Assembly: GCF_001043025.1 (NCBI RefSeq)
Contig: NZ_JYLD01000016.1
Coordinates: forward strand, 55,749-119,748
Length of the DNA: 64,000 nucleotides
Origin: Pseudomonas helleri
GTDB lineage: Bacteria > Pseudomonadota > Gammaproteobacteria > Pseudomonadales > Pseudomonadaceae
Direction of reading: 5' to 3'
Numbering within the stretch: position 1 is the first letter of the stretch; each line of letters starts with the position of its first letter. Below are positions 52,326 to 60,843 of this stretch, one piece after another. The notes beneath the pieces were generated by a model, which was given only the letters and a program-made list of their open reading frames with translations, did no database searches and was not told where the DNA came from. A program made the position numbers and the translations under genes.

Positions 52326-53357
52326 TCAGCGCTCCTGGGTGACGTCGACGCTGGCAACCACCGACATACCAACGCGCAGTCGATCCAGATCCGGTTGGTG
52401 CTCATCAAACATGATTTTCACCGGGATTCTCTGCACGACTTTGGTGAAGTTGCCCGTAGCGTTGTCCGGAGCGATAGCGGAAAAGGACAGTCCGGTTGCC
52501 GGTGCCAGGCTTTCTATCCAGCCTTTGAAACTGTGCTCCGGAAAACTGTCGACACGCAGTTCCACGGCTTGGCGGGTATGCATGTGCGCCAGTTGTGTCT
52601 CGCGAAAATTAGCGATCACGAAGGCTTTGTCCACCGGGACCACCGCCATGAGGGGTTGCCCTTGGCCTACATAAGCGCCGACGCGCACGGAGCGCTGGCC
52701 GATCATGCCATCCTGAGGCGCGGTTATTTTGCTGTACGACAAATTGAGGTCCGCCTGATCCAGGGCCGCGTTAGCCTTGGCCAATGCAGCTTTGGCAACA
52801 TCCACCCGGGCTTTCAGGACGCTCAGGGTTTTGACCGCTGCAATGCGGATTGCTTCATCTCGGTCGCGGGTGGCTTGCCAGCCCAGCAACTCGGCCTCGG
52901 CCTTTTGTTGTTCTTGCTGAGTACCGGCACCGGCGTTGGAGAGGTTCAGGTAGCGCTGTGCATTGGCCTGGGAGAACTTGAGTGACGCGGCCGTGGCCCG
53001 GATCGTCGCGGTGGCCTGATCAATGATTGCCGATTGGCGTTCAATGCTGGCGCCCAGGTTCACCAATTCAGCCTTGGCTGCTTGCACGCTGGAGGCTGCG
53101 GCAGCCTGGGCAACCAGAAGGTCCCGGTCATCCAGTTCGGCCAGCAGCTGGCCGGCCTTCACTTGCTGGTTATCTTCGACCGCAACCCTGGCAATTTGTC
53201 CAGACAGGCGCGGTGATACGAAAACAGAGTCAGCCCTGATGTAAGCGTCGTCTGTACTTTGGACGGAGCTTCCACCCACCAGTCTGTAGCCGATGTAGAC
53301 GACGCAAATGACGACGGCGGTAGTGACTAAGCCAATAGCAGTTCTGTGTTGTTTCAT
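52326..53357 (-). CDS. EmrA/HlyD-family membrane fusion protein
   Basis: A 343-residue periplasmic adaptor linking an MFS pump to an outer-membrane channel. One N-terminal transmembrane segment (about 9-25) is followed by the biotinyl-lipoyl-like half motif SPRLSGQIARVAVEDNQQVK. Then come a coiled-coil hairpin (about 85-210), the second half motif ITAPQDGMIGQRSVRVGAYV, and a beta-barrel domain. The STDDAYIRAD start is typical of EmrA. It overlaps the transporter stop by 4 bases. Confidence 0.92.
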   Translation of the reverse strand: MKQHRTAIGLVTTAVVICVVYIGYRLVGGSSVQSTDDAYIRADSVFVSPRLSGQIARVAVEDNQQVKAGQLLAELDDRDLLVAQAAAASSVQAAKAELVNLGASIERQSAIIDQATATIRATAASLKFSQANAQRYLNLSNAGAGTQQEQQKAEAELLGWQATRDRDEAIRIAAVKTLSVLKARVDVAKAALAKANAALDQADLNLSYSKITAPQDGMIGQRSVRVGAYVGQGQPLMAVVPVDKAFVIANFRETQLAHMHTRQAVELRVDSFPEHSFKGWIESLAPATGLSFSAIAPDNATGNFTKVVQRIPVKIMFDEHQPDLDRLRVGMSVVASVDVTQER

Positions 53358-54883
53358 GGTGATACCGGAGGTTGCGGTGGAAAGGCGCGTTTAGGCAGGG
53401 TCAGCAGCACGACAAACATCACCGCGATAATGACCAGCAAGGCGAGGTAGGCATCGCTGAAGCTCAAGACGAAGGCTTGTTCTCGTACCCGCTCGGCCAA
53501 TGCGTGGGCAGAGGGGGCATGCAGCAGGCCGGGCAAGGACGGTTGTGCTGAGGCCAGCCCGTCCAGGAGCGTATTTGAATGCACATGTTCGCGATGAGTA
53601 ATGAAGTTTTCGACGGTGCAAGCGGCCACCACCGAGAACAGGCCGCGCATCGTGTTGACCATCGAAGACGCAAAGGGGCCTTCCATGGGATGAATCACCC
53701 CCGTTGCGTTCATCAGCAAGGGCACGACTACCATCGGTTGGCCGAAGGTGTGCAGTATCTGCAGCACATAGAAATCCTCACGAATCCATTCGCTGGTGAT
53801 CAGCGAACCGCCTGCGCAGGCGATGGCAATTAGCGCCAGACCGGTTGCCATCACATAACGTGAGTCAACCCAGTTTCGATTGATGACGGTCGCGACCAGC
53901 GGTGCGAGCAACAATTGAGGCAGCGCAATCAACAGGGCCGTTGGCATGGTTTGCAGCGGTCGATAGCCTTTGACTTCAGTCAGGTAGGCGGCCGGGATGA
54001 AGCCGCTGGCCATGGTCAGGAACAAAAACAGGCACAGGGTGATAATCCCGTAGGCAAAATTGCGCCGTTCCAGCAGTTGCAGCTTGAACAGCGGCAGCGG
54101 GTGGAACCATTCGTTCAGCAAAAACAGTGGCAGGCAAATGATCGCGCCTGCAATCAGCGTGCTGATCAGCGGTGAATTGAACCAGTCGAGCCGCTCGCCC
54201 TGAGTCAAGGCAATTACCAGCATTGAAATGCCCGCGACACCCAGCAGTGCACCTCTCCAGTCGAGTTGCTTGAACCGCTCCAGCCGCAGCGGATCTTGCG
54301 GCAGGCCGTAAGCAATAAGCGCTGCCCCCATCAGGCACGTAGGTACGATCTGCCAGAAGACCATTCGCCAGTCACCGCCTTCGGTCCAGAGCGCCGCCAG
54401 TGGCATGGCCAGGTTAGGGCCGAAGGTAGCGGTGAGCGCGTAAGCCGAGAGCCCGTAAAGCTTTACGTGCCAAGGTAAAAAGCGCAGTGCTGCGGTCATT
54501 AGCAGGGGAGGTAATGCGCCGCCGGCCAAGCCTTGTAGTACGCGCAGCAGCACCAGGCTTTCAACGTTGGGTGCAAACGGGATAATGACGGCCAGGACAG
54601 CAAAGGAAAATGTCACCACAATGGCAAAACGGCGAAGTGAAAAGGTGACTGCCAGCCACGGCGACAGCAACATGGCACTCACTTCGGCAGCAGCGTATGC
54701 GGAGCTGATCCAGGTCCCTTCATCATGACCAAGGCCGTAAATACCTAGAATGTCGACCAACGTGATATCGGTGACGCGGTCATTGATGCCTGACGTGAGT
54801 GCGGCAACGAGCACGCCGATAAGCCCAAGGGCAATTCGCCAGCCAAATGGAGCCGGCGCCGAGGGGGGAAGGGGAGCGGACAA
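53354..54883 (-). CDS. EmrB/DHA2-family MFS drug transporter
   Basis: A 509-residue inner-membrane pump with about fourteen transmembrane segments, of the DHA2 family that works with EmrA-like adaptors. Helix 1 has GVLVAALTSGINDRVTDI, and motif C-like ALTATFGPNLAMPL is in helix 5. The start is unusual. No ATG is present before helix 1. TTG at 54883 has AGGA 9 bases upstream and is preferred; TTG at 54910 also keeps the frame open. It heads the pump-adaptor-channel operon, divergent from an IclR regulator. The exported compound is unknown. Confidence 0.87.
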   Translation of the reverse strand: MSAPLPPSAPAPFGWRIALGLIGVLVAALTSGINDRVTDITLVDILGIYGLGHDEGTWISSAYAAAEVSAMLLSPWLAVTFSLRRFAIVVTFSFAVLAVIIPFAPNVESLVLLRVLQGLAGGALPPLLMTAALRFLPWHVKLYGLSAYALTATFGPNLAMPLAALWTEGGDWRMVFWQIVPTCLMGAALIAYGLPQDPLRLERFKQLDWRGALLGVAGISMLVIALTQGERLDWFNSPLISTLIAGAIICLPLFLLNEWFHPLPLFKLQLLERRNFAYGIITLCLFLFLTMASGFIPAAYLTEVKGYRPLQTMPTALLIALPQLLLAPLVATVINRNWVDSRYVMATGLALIAIACAGGSLITSEWIREDFYVLQILHTFGQPMVVVPLLMNATGVIHPMEGPFASSMVNTMRGLFSVVAACTVENFITHREHVHSNTLLDGLASAQPSLPGLLHAPSAHALAERVREQAFVLSFSDAYLALLVIIAVMFVVLLTLPKRAFPPQPPVSP

Positions 54884-54962
54884 AGGGAAGGTTCCTGCTG
54901 TTGAAATCAATTAACCTGACATACGGTGCAATGTACCACTAGGCAATACTAAGGACAATCTT

Positions 54963-55718
54963 ATGACTATTCAGGAAACTGACCGTGGCGGTGTTCAGGT
55001 CATCTCACGCGCGGCAGCGATCCTTCGCTGTCTGGAGGATGAGCCTTCGGGCCTGAGCCTGGGGGCCATCGCCAAGCGTAGCGGCCTGCCGCGCTCAACC
55101 GTCCAGCGGCTGGTAGACGCACTTGCACAGGAAGAACTGCTGGAGGTGCACGGTCGTGGTGGCGTGTGCCTGGGGCCGGCGTTGATGCGTTTGGCCTCCC
55201 ACAGCCACGTTGATATCACCCAAAAAGCCAGGCCCTACCTTGAGGAGCTGTCTCGTGTGACGGGTGAGACAGCAAGCCTGGTCAGTGCCAGTGGCGCGCA
55301 AATGATGATTCTTCAATCTGTGGTCTCACCTCATGCTCTGCGGGTTGCGCCGGTTGCCGGTAGTTTTCTGAGCATTTACGCCACGGCCGGAGGAAAAATC
55401 CTGTTGTCCTCGATGCCTGATCAAGCCATTGGGCAATTGCTGGGCAAGGCACTCAAACCGCTCACCGAGAAAACCCCGTCGCTGTCCCAGTTACTGGAGC
55501 AACTGGAGACGATCCGCGAGGATGGATTCGCGCTGGATTTTGATGAACATACGCTGGGTGTGGGCGCAATAGCTGTAGGGCTGCAAACACCGCAGGGCCG
55601 CTATGCGATCGATGTGGTTGGCCCGGTATGGCGTATTGATCAGGCCAAAGACGCGGTAAAAGCCGCCCTCCTGAAATGCCGGGACGATATGGTCAATGGG
55701 CTGCGCAGCATTGACTAG
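54963..55718 (+). CDS. IclR-family regulator
   Basis: A 251-residue regulator. The N-terminal winged helix (about 12-75) reads ISRAAAILRCLEDEPSGLSLG and KRSGLPRSTVQRLVDALAQE. The C-terminal IclR effector (GAF-like) domain is at about 85-250, with the ligand-side YATAGGKILLSSMPDQAI. It lies 79 bp from the efflux operon start and diverges from it, so it likely controls that operon. An IclR protein, usually a sensor of small organic acids, is less common beside an EmrAB-type pump than TetR or MarR. Confidence 0.9.
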   Translation: MTIQETDRGGVQVISRAAAILRCLEDEPSGLSLGAIAKRSGLPRSTVQRLVDALAQEELLEVHGRGGVCLGPALMRLASHSHVDITQKARPYLEELSRVTGETASLVSASGAQMMILQSVVSPHALRVAPVAGSFLSIYATAGGKILLSSMPDQAIGQLLGKALKPLTEKTPSLSQLLEQLETIREDGFALDFDEHTLGVGAIAVGLQTPQGRYAIDVVGPVWRIDQAKDAVKAALLKCRDDMVNGLRSID

Positions 55719-55738
55719 CCTGTTCCCGGCTCTTGGGT

Positions 55739-56308
55739 TTATCGGGCATGCGCTTGGCCGGGGAATAATGCGTCATAGTATTTTTTGCCGTCATGCAGGT
55801 GCTGGCCGAACTCAAAGCCGTGCTCCAGCATTGTTTGCATATCGGCTTCGCTGATGCGCATCACATAACTGTTCTCTGTAGTGACCAGAGCACACTTGCG
55901 GCCTTTTGCTTCGCGGATGTTGAACCATTTGCCAGGGTCGGCATGTTGGCTGGGGTAGACCTGGCCGTCATGCTCGACTTGCCATGCGCCATCGAGCAGG
56001 ATCCAGTAATCCGCGGCTGAAGTTGCCTGCTGATCGGCCTTGGCGATCACGGCACCCGGCTCGGCCGCCCACTCCATTGAGTGATCGATCACCCACTGCA
56101 GTTGTTCCGTCGACAGTGCGGTGAAAAAAGGCGTATGTCGCAGTAAATGCAAATAGGTAATAGAGGGTTTCATCGTCATCTCTTGCATGGCATCGGGTGT
56201 GCGCTTGCCTGTACACAGGCTTAGTCCCCACGCGACCAACAGCGCAAGGAGGGTGCCGTACAGATAATTGAGTCGCCGCGGATGCGCTGTATTGACCTGA
56301 AAATTCAT
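55739..56308 (-). CDS. Membrane-anchored cNMP-binding-like domain protein
   Basis: A 189-residue protein that I do not recognise as a named gene. There is one N-terminal transmembrane segment (about 13-32), and from about 52 a region built like a cyclic-nucleotide-binding (Crp-type) beta-roll: HTPFFTALSTEQLQWVIDHS, then EPGAVIAKADQQATSAADYW, ILLDGAWQVEHDG, GKWFN and NSYVMRISEADMQTMLE. No DNA-binding or catalytic domain follows. It could be a small-ligand sensor or stand-alone regulator at the membrane. An internal ATG at residue 45 would remove the membrane anchor. It ends convergently with the IclR gene. Confidence 0.65.
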   Translation of the reverse strand: MNFQVNTAHPRRLNYLYGTLLALLVAWGLSLCTGKRTPDAMQEMTMKPSITYLHLLRHTPFFTALSTEQLQWVIDHSMEWAAEPGAVIAKADQQATSAADYWILLDGAWQVEHDGQVYPSQHADPGKWFNIREAKGRKCALVTTENSYVMRISEADMQTMLEHGFEFGQHLHDGKKYYDALFPGQAHAR

Positions 56309-56344
56309 CGTGGTCTTGGTTGCAGGTGGTTGGCGTGAGCAGTG

Positions 56345-56372
56345 AAAAAAAGGTCGGCCTTTTGGCCGACCT
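56345..56372 (-). terminator. Intrinsic terminator after the SDR gene
   Basis: Perfect 9-bp stem AGGTCGGCC, loop TTTT, GGCCGACCT, followed on the minus strand by a run of six or more T. It ends the SDR transcript. Confidence 0.9.
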
Positions 56373-56392
56373 GACCAGGTGTCATCAATGGC

Positions 56393-57133
56393 TCAAATAA
56401 TCCCGCCGTTGGCGCGCAAGGTCTGGCCGTTGATCCAGGCACCGTCCGGACCCGAGAGGAACGACACAACTGCTGCAATATCCGCAGGTTGGCCCAGGCG
56501 TTCCAGCGGCGCCAGTTTGGCCAGGCGATCGATCACCTCCTGAGGTTTGCCGTTAAGGAACAGGTCTGTTGCCGTCGGGCCTGGAGCCACGGCGTTGATG
56601 GTGATATTGCGACCGCGCAGCTCTTTGGCCAGGACGCTGGTCATGGCTTCTACTGCGGCTTTGGTGGCGGCATAGATTGAGTAGGTCGGTTGCAGCAGGG
56701 CGGTCACGCTGGACGAAAAGTTGATGATCCGCCCGCCATCACGCAAGTGCTTGGTGGCTTCGCGCAGGGTATTGAAGGTGCCTTTGAAGTTGATCGCCAG
56801 CAGTCGGTCGAAGGTCGCGTCGTCGGTATCGCCCAAGGGGGCTAGTGCCATGATCCCGGCATTGTTGACCAGCACATCGACACCGCCAAAGGTTGTGATG
56901 GTGGTTTCGAACAGTTGCTTGACCGCTGCACTGTCGCTGATATCGGCCTGGACCGCGATTGCGCTGCCCCCTTGCTGGGTGATTTTATCGGCCAGGGCGT
57001 GGGCCGGTTCAGCGCTTCCCGAATAATTGACCACGACTGCGAAACCATCGTGGGCGAGGCGTTCGGCAATGGCTGTGCCAATGCCACGTGAGGATCCGGT
57101 AACGATGGCGACTTTTTTGCTGGACGTATTCAT
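56393..57133 (-). CDS. Short-chain dehydrogenase/reductase
   Basis: A 246-residue SDR-family oxidoreductase. The cofactor motif VTGSSRGIGTAIAERL (about 11-26) is of the TGxxxGxG type, VNNAGIMALAPLG marks the NNAG motif, and the catalytic Ser and Tyr-Lys are in NFSSSVTALLQPTYSIYAATK. The C-terminal ANGGII is typical of classical SDRs. Arg in SSRGIG suggests NADP preference. The gene stands alone with its own terminator; nothing nearby indicates the substrate. Confidence 0.92.
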   Translation of the reverse strand: MNTSSKKVAIVTGSSRGIGTAIAERLAHDGFAVVVNYSGSAEPAHALADKITQQGGSAIAVQADISDSAAVKQLFETTITTFGGVDVLVNNAGIMALAPLGDTDDATFDRLLAINFKGTFNTLREATKHLRDGGRIINFSSSVTALLQPTYSIYAATKAAVEAMTSVLAKELRGRNITINAVAPGPTATDLFLNGKPQEVIDRLAKLAPLERLGQPADIAAVVSFLSGPDGAWINGQTLRANGGII

Positions 57134-57626
57134 GAGTTAAAACCCTTAAGAAAATAACCTGGCCCCCGGCACGTCTGCACAGTCGTGCGGGTGAGCTTAA
57201 TCGTGCTCTGTCTAAAGGTTTGCATGTTCGGTTGCGGTGAATAAAGATGGGTTTTCTGCCATCTCTATTCGTAAAATCACAATAATGTTGCGCGCTGCTC
57301 AGATCGAAAATGAAGAATAAGTCATGTTTTTTAATTTGCTGAACAACGGTAGCTCAATTACTTTCCGCTGACTTTGAATCCGACTGCGCGTTACCGCGTG
57401 GCCGGTTCAAACGGCGCAACACCCCAGCACAACTGCTGCTCGACACGGTTGAAAAACCGCCTGTGTATGGGCGCCCAGGCCTTGGCCATCTGATCCGTTG
57501 TATTGACCCCGAATTCATCGCCCGCGTGTGCCACGTTCGGTAGCCGCAGTTACCGGGTGTGATGGCGCGTGCCGAACGTGTCGGGATCACACTCCAGAGA
57601 TAAAAATAAAGTCGAGGATTCAAGAA
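57134..57626. other. Intergenic region between SDR and AEC transporter
   Basis: 493 bp with an AT-rich left half (about 57230-57370), which should hold the SDR promoter and perhaps another start. The right half contains one short coding-like frame on the minus strand (57391-57534). No terminator or strong repeat was seen. Confidence 0.5.
57391..57534 (-). pseudogene. Short coding-like frame, possible gene remnant
   Basis: From GTG at 57534 to TAA at 57391 the minus strand encodes 47 residues. They include HAGDEFGVNTTDQMAKAWAP and RRFFNRVEQQLCWGVAPFE, with aromatic and charged residues spaced as in a real protein. There is no obvious ribosome site. I do not recognise it; it may be a C-terminal leftover of a lost gene or a small protein. 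Confidence 0.25.
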
Positions 57627-58565
57627 GTGTTAGACAGGATAGTAGGGCCTCTTTTGCCTGTTGCATGCGTCATCCTCCTCGGCTTCATCGCCGGTAAGCG
57701 CGGGAAGTTAACCCACTCGGACAGCTTGTTGATCAGCAGCCTGGTACTCGGCTGGATCATGCCGGCCTTGCTCTTCGTGGGCATGGCGAACACGCCGCGA
57801 GCGCAACTTTTGGACTTCAAGTACATTTTCGCGACGGTGATTGGCATCATCGGCATGTTCCTGCTGGCGCTGGGCATTGGCTGGCTGCACCTTCGCGACC
57901 TCAAGGCGGCGACCCTCAAAGGGCTGGTCAACGGTTTTCCGGATGCCGCGTTTATGGGGATCCCCATCCTGGGTGCCATGTACGGGCCGCAGAGCATCTA
58001 TTCGGTGCTGGTCTTAAACCTTGTCGCAACCTTGATCATGATCCCCCTGACCATCACGTTGCTGACTATCGCCGATGGCAAAGACAGCGGTATTCAGGCG
58101 TTTGTGTCGAGCCTGTCAACGGCAGTGCGCAGACCTCTGGTGTGGGCGCCTGCGCTCGGTATTCTGCTGTCCATGCTGGAGTTCAAATTGCCCGCCGTGG
58201 CCGCCGAGTCGTTCAACCTTCTGGGCAAGGCGACGCCAGGGGTTTCGCTGTTCTGTCTGGGTTTGATCATGTCTACCGACACGCTGAAGATGTCGGGTGA
58301 GGTATGGACCAATCTGGGGCTCAAGCTGTTTGTTCAGCCGGCCTTGATGTTTGGGGCGATGGTGGTACTGGGCAGACACGGCTTATTTGCCCAGCAAATG
58401 ATTTTGTTGAGTGCGCTGCCCTCGGCGACGATACCGGCCATGTTCGCCAACCAGGCCGGTGTTTATCAGAGCGAGGCCGCGACCTCCATCTTGATTAGTA
58501 CAGTGTTGTCGATCGTCACGTTTTCTGCCGCCATCTACCTCATAGATGGCGGGCTGGCTGCCTGA
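57627..58565 (+). CDS. AEC-family (auxin efflux carrier-like) transporter
   Basis: A 312-residue inner-membrane protein with about ten transmembrane segments and the AEC pattern of two five-helix halves (about 1-150 and 170-312). Conserved text includes LVLGWIMPALLF in helix 2 and ALPSATIPAMFANQAGVYQSE near the end. Bacterial relatives carry malonate, malate or lactate. The start is GTG at 57627, with GAGG 9 bases upstream; an open frame back to 57528 lacks family residues. It faces lldD tail to tail, so a lactate-related substrate is possible but unproven. Confidence 0.85.
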   Translation: MLDRIVGPLLPVACVILLGFIAGKRGKLTHSDSLLISSLVLGWIMPALLFVGMANTPRAQLLDFKYIFATVIGIIGMFLLALGIGWLHLRDLKAATLKGLVNGFPDAAFMGIPILGAMYGPQSIYSVLVLNLVATLIMIPLTITLLTIADGKDSGIQAFVSSLSTAVRRPLVWAPALGILLSMLEFKLPAVAAESFNLLGKATPGVSLFCLGLIMSTDTLKMSGEVWTNLGLKLFVQPALMFGAMVVLGRHGLFAQQMILLSALPSATIPAMFANQAGVYQSEAATSILISTVLSIVTFSAAIYLIDGGLAA

Positions 58566-58591
58566 TCACTGCATCTTGCCGGGGCGCGTTT

Positions 58592-59734
58592 TCAATAATC
58601 GCCCTGCGTCAGTGTAGAGCGGTCGATCTGGTCAATCGACGTAACACCTGTGAGTGTCATGGCGACGCGCATTTCCTTGCTGAAGATATCCAGCAGGTTT
58701 TCAACGCCTTGCTGCCCGTCAGCCGCCAGTGCATAAGCGCTTGAGCGCCCCAGCAAGCATCCTTTTGCGCCCAGTGCCAGCATGCGCACTACGTCCAGCC
58801 CGGAACGAATGCCGGAGTCGACGAGGACGGTCAGGTCGTCGCCTACGCTGTCGGCAATCGCGGGCAAGGCTTTGGCGGTGGACAGCACGCCATCGAGTTG
58901 GCGGCCGCCATGGTTGGAGACAACGATGCCGTCGGCGCCGAAACTCACCGCATCCTTGGCGTCCTGCGGGTCCAGGATGCCCTTGATGATCATCGGGCCT
59001 TTCCAGAACTCACGGATCCATTCCAGGTCTTTCCAACTGATGGACGCGTCGAAATTGTTGGCCAGCCAGCCAATGTAATCCTCCAGCGTGGTAGGTTTGC
59101 CGCGGTATTTAGTGATATTGCCCAAGTCATGGGGGCGACCCAACAGGCCCACATCGAGCGCCCAGCCTGGCTTGGTCATGGCTTGCAGGATGCGCCGCGA
59201 GGAGGCGTATGGCCCGGACATTCCGGAGTGGGCATCGCGGTAGCGCGCCCCTGGGGTGGGCATGTCAACGGTAAACACCAGGGTCGTCACGCCCGCTGCC
59301 TGGGCACGCTCCAGCGCGTTGCGCATAAAGCCGCGGTCTTTGAGCACGTACAACTGAAACCAGATCGCCTGCGGGCTCTGCGACGCCACCTCTTCAATGG
59401 AGCACACCGACACCGTCGACAGGCAATAAGGGATGCCCTTGTTGGCGGCAGCCTTGGCCACCTGCACTTCACCGCGACGGGCGAACATGCCGGTCAGGCC
59501 TACCGGGCTGAGGATGACCGGCATTGCGTGTTCCTGGCCAAACAGCGTGGTCTTGAGGCTCAGGCTCTCGACATTTCGCAGGATGCGTTGGCGCAAGCTG
59601 ATGGACGAGAGGTCGGCGCTGTTGGCGCGCAGGGTGTGCTCGGCGTAGGCACCACCGTCGATGTAGTCGAACAGAAAGCGCGGCAACTTGCGTTTAGCGG
59701 CTTCACGATAATCGGAAGCGGATGAAATAATCAT
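58592..59734 (-). CDS. lldD: L-lactate dehydrogenase (quinone/cytochrome) LldD
   Basis: A 380-residue FMN-dependent alpha-hydroxyacid dehydrogenase, membrane-associated, oxidising L-lactate to pyruvate. The N-terminus ASDYREAAKRKLPRFLFDYI matches E. coli LldD closely, as do MPTPGARYRDAHSGMSGP, GRPHDLGNI and the active-site His in VVSNHGGRQLDG. The Arg and FMN phosphate motif LVDSGIRSGLDVVRMLALGA follows. The start at 59734 has GAGGA 9 bases upstream. Neither lldP nor lldR is beside it; a LysR gene is divergent instead. Mandelate-type substrates are an alternative. Confidence 0.92.
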   Translation of the reverse strand: MIISSASDYREAAKRKLPRFLFDYIDGGAYAEHTLRANSADLSSISLRQRILRNVESLSLKTTLFGQEHAMPVILSPVGLTGMFARRGEVQVAKAAANKGIPYCLSTVSVCSIEEVASQSPQAIWFQLYVLKDRGFMRNALERAQAAGVTTLVFTVDMPTPGARYRDAHSGMSGPYASSRRILQAMTKPGWALDVGLLGRPHDLGNITKYRGKPTTLEDYIGWLANNFDASISWKDLEWIREFWKGPMIIKGILDPQDAKDAVSFGADGIVVSNHGGRQLDGVLSTAKALPAIADSVGDDLTVLVDSGIRSGLDVVRMLALGAKGCLLGRSSAYALAADGQQGVENLLDIFSKEMRVAMTLTGVTSIDQIDRSTLTQGDY

Positions 59735-59866
59735 GTCAATCATTCCTCAAAAACCAGATGAGCTCAGTGACCGCGCCGTGTCGCCGAGATGGGTTCAAGA
59801 TAGGCAAAAACCAATTATGATAAAAACGACTTTTATTCCTTATGTTAAGTCGAAATTGGAATACCT

Positions 59867-60748
59867 ATGAATCTGAGAACGTTGCGAGCCTTTGTCGAGG
59901 TTGTACGCCAGGGCGGGTTCTCCCAGGCGGCGCAGGTAGTGTCACTGACGCAGTCCACCGTCAGCAAGGCGGTCAAGTCCCTTGAAGACGAGTTGGGCAC
60001 GCCCTTGTTTAACCGCGCCGGTCACAAAGTCGAGCTAACGGCCGCCGGTGAGATCGCCTACCGGCGTGCGCTTGTTTTGCTCTCTGAGCGTAGTGACATG
60101 CTCGCTGAAATCAACGAACTGCTCGACCTCAAGCGTGGCAGGTTGCGCATCGGCTTGCCACCGGTGGGCTGTGGCGTGCTGTTTGCGGCGATGTTTGCCA
60201 CGTACCGCAAGCGCTATCCGCAGGTCGACATCGAACTGATTGAGCATGGCAGCAAACGCCTTCAGGAATGCCTTGAGGCCGGGGAGGTTGACCTGGCGGC
60301 GCTGTTGATTCCGATGGATGAGGCGTTTGATTATCAGGCTGTGCGCAACGAGCCGTTGATCGTGGTGCTGCCGGCGGGTCATGCCCTTTCGCGGCGCAAG
60401 CGCATTGATTTTACTGATCTCGCGGACTCGCCCTTCATTCTGTTTGAAGCGGGGTTTGCACTAAACGCCAAGATCATGGCCGCCTGCGAGCGAAAAGGCG
60501 TAGTACCGCGTGTTACGGCCCGCAGCGGGCAAATCGACTTTATCGTCGACCTGGTGGCGGCGGATTTGGGCGTGGCCTTCTTACCGCGCATGCTGGCGCA
60601 CAAGCATCAACATGCGGGCATTGCCCTGGTGCCGCTGGATGAGCCGCACACTGACTGGCACATTGCACTGGCCTGGCGAGCCAATGCGCATCTGCCACCG
60701 GCCGCCAAAGCCTGGCTGGAACTGGCCAGGGAAATGAACGTTGGGTAG
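59867..60748 (+). CDS. LysR-family regulator, divergent from lldD
   Basis: A 293-residue LysR regulator. Winged helix: MNLRTLRAFVEVVRQGGFSQAAQVV, given by residues 1-25, and SKAVKSLEDELGTPLFNRAG; effector domain from about 90 with GRLRIGLPPVGCG. The start ATG at 59867 lies 132 bp from the divergent lldD start across an AT-rich promoter region. It is therefore the likely lldD regulator, replacing the GntR-type LldR found at other lld loci. Confidence 0.9.
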   Translation: MNLRTLRAFVEVVRQGGFSQAAQVVSLTQSTVSKAVKSLEDELGTPLFNRAGHKVELTAAGEIAYRRALVLLSERSDMLAEINELLDLKRGRLRIGLPPVGCGVLFAAMFATYRKRYPQVDIELIEHGSKRLQECLEAGEVDLAALLIPMDEAFDYQAVRNEPLIVVLPAGHALSRRKRIDFTDLADSPFILFEAGFALNAKIMAACERKGVVPRVTARSGQIDFIVDLVAADLGVAFLPRMLAHKHQHAGIALVPLDEPHTDWHIALAWRANAHLPPAAKAWLELAREMNVG

Positions 60749-60772
60749 GGCAATTGAAGCGACCGCTACTGT

Positions 60773-60843
60773 AATCGCTGTCGAGGTACGAAGGCTGCGG
60801 TCTTTTAACCTCAAAAGATCGCGAGGCAAGCTCGCTCCTACGG
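60773..60843. repeat. REP cluster, one half of family B and one of family A
   Basis: Left: 'aatcgctgtcgaggtacg' then 'aaggctgcggtctttt' (60773-60806), of the same family as 45257-45344. Right: 'aaaagatcgcgaggcaagc' then 'tcgctccta' (60813-60840), of the same family as 22013-22078. The right end forms the TAG stop of the C-S lyase gene. Confidence 0.8.
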
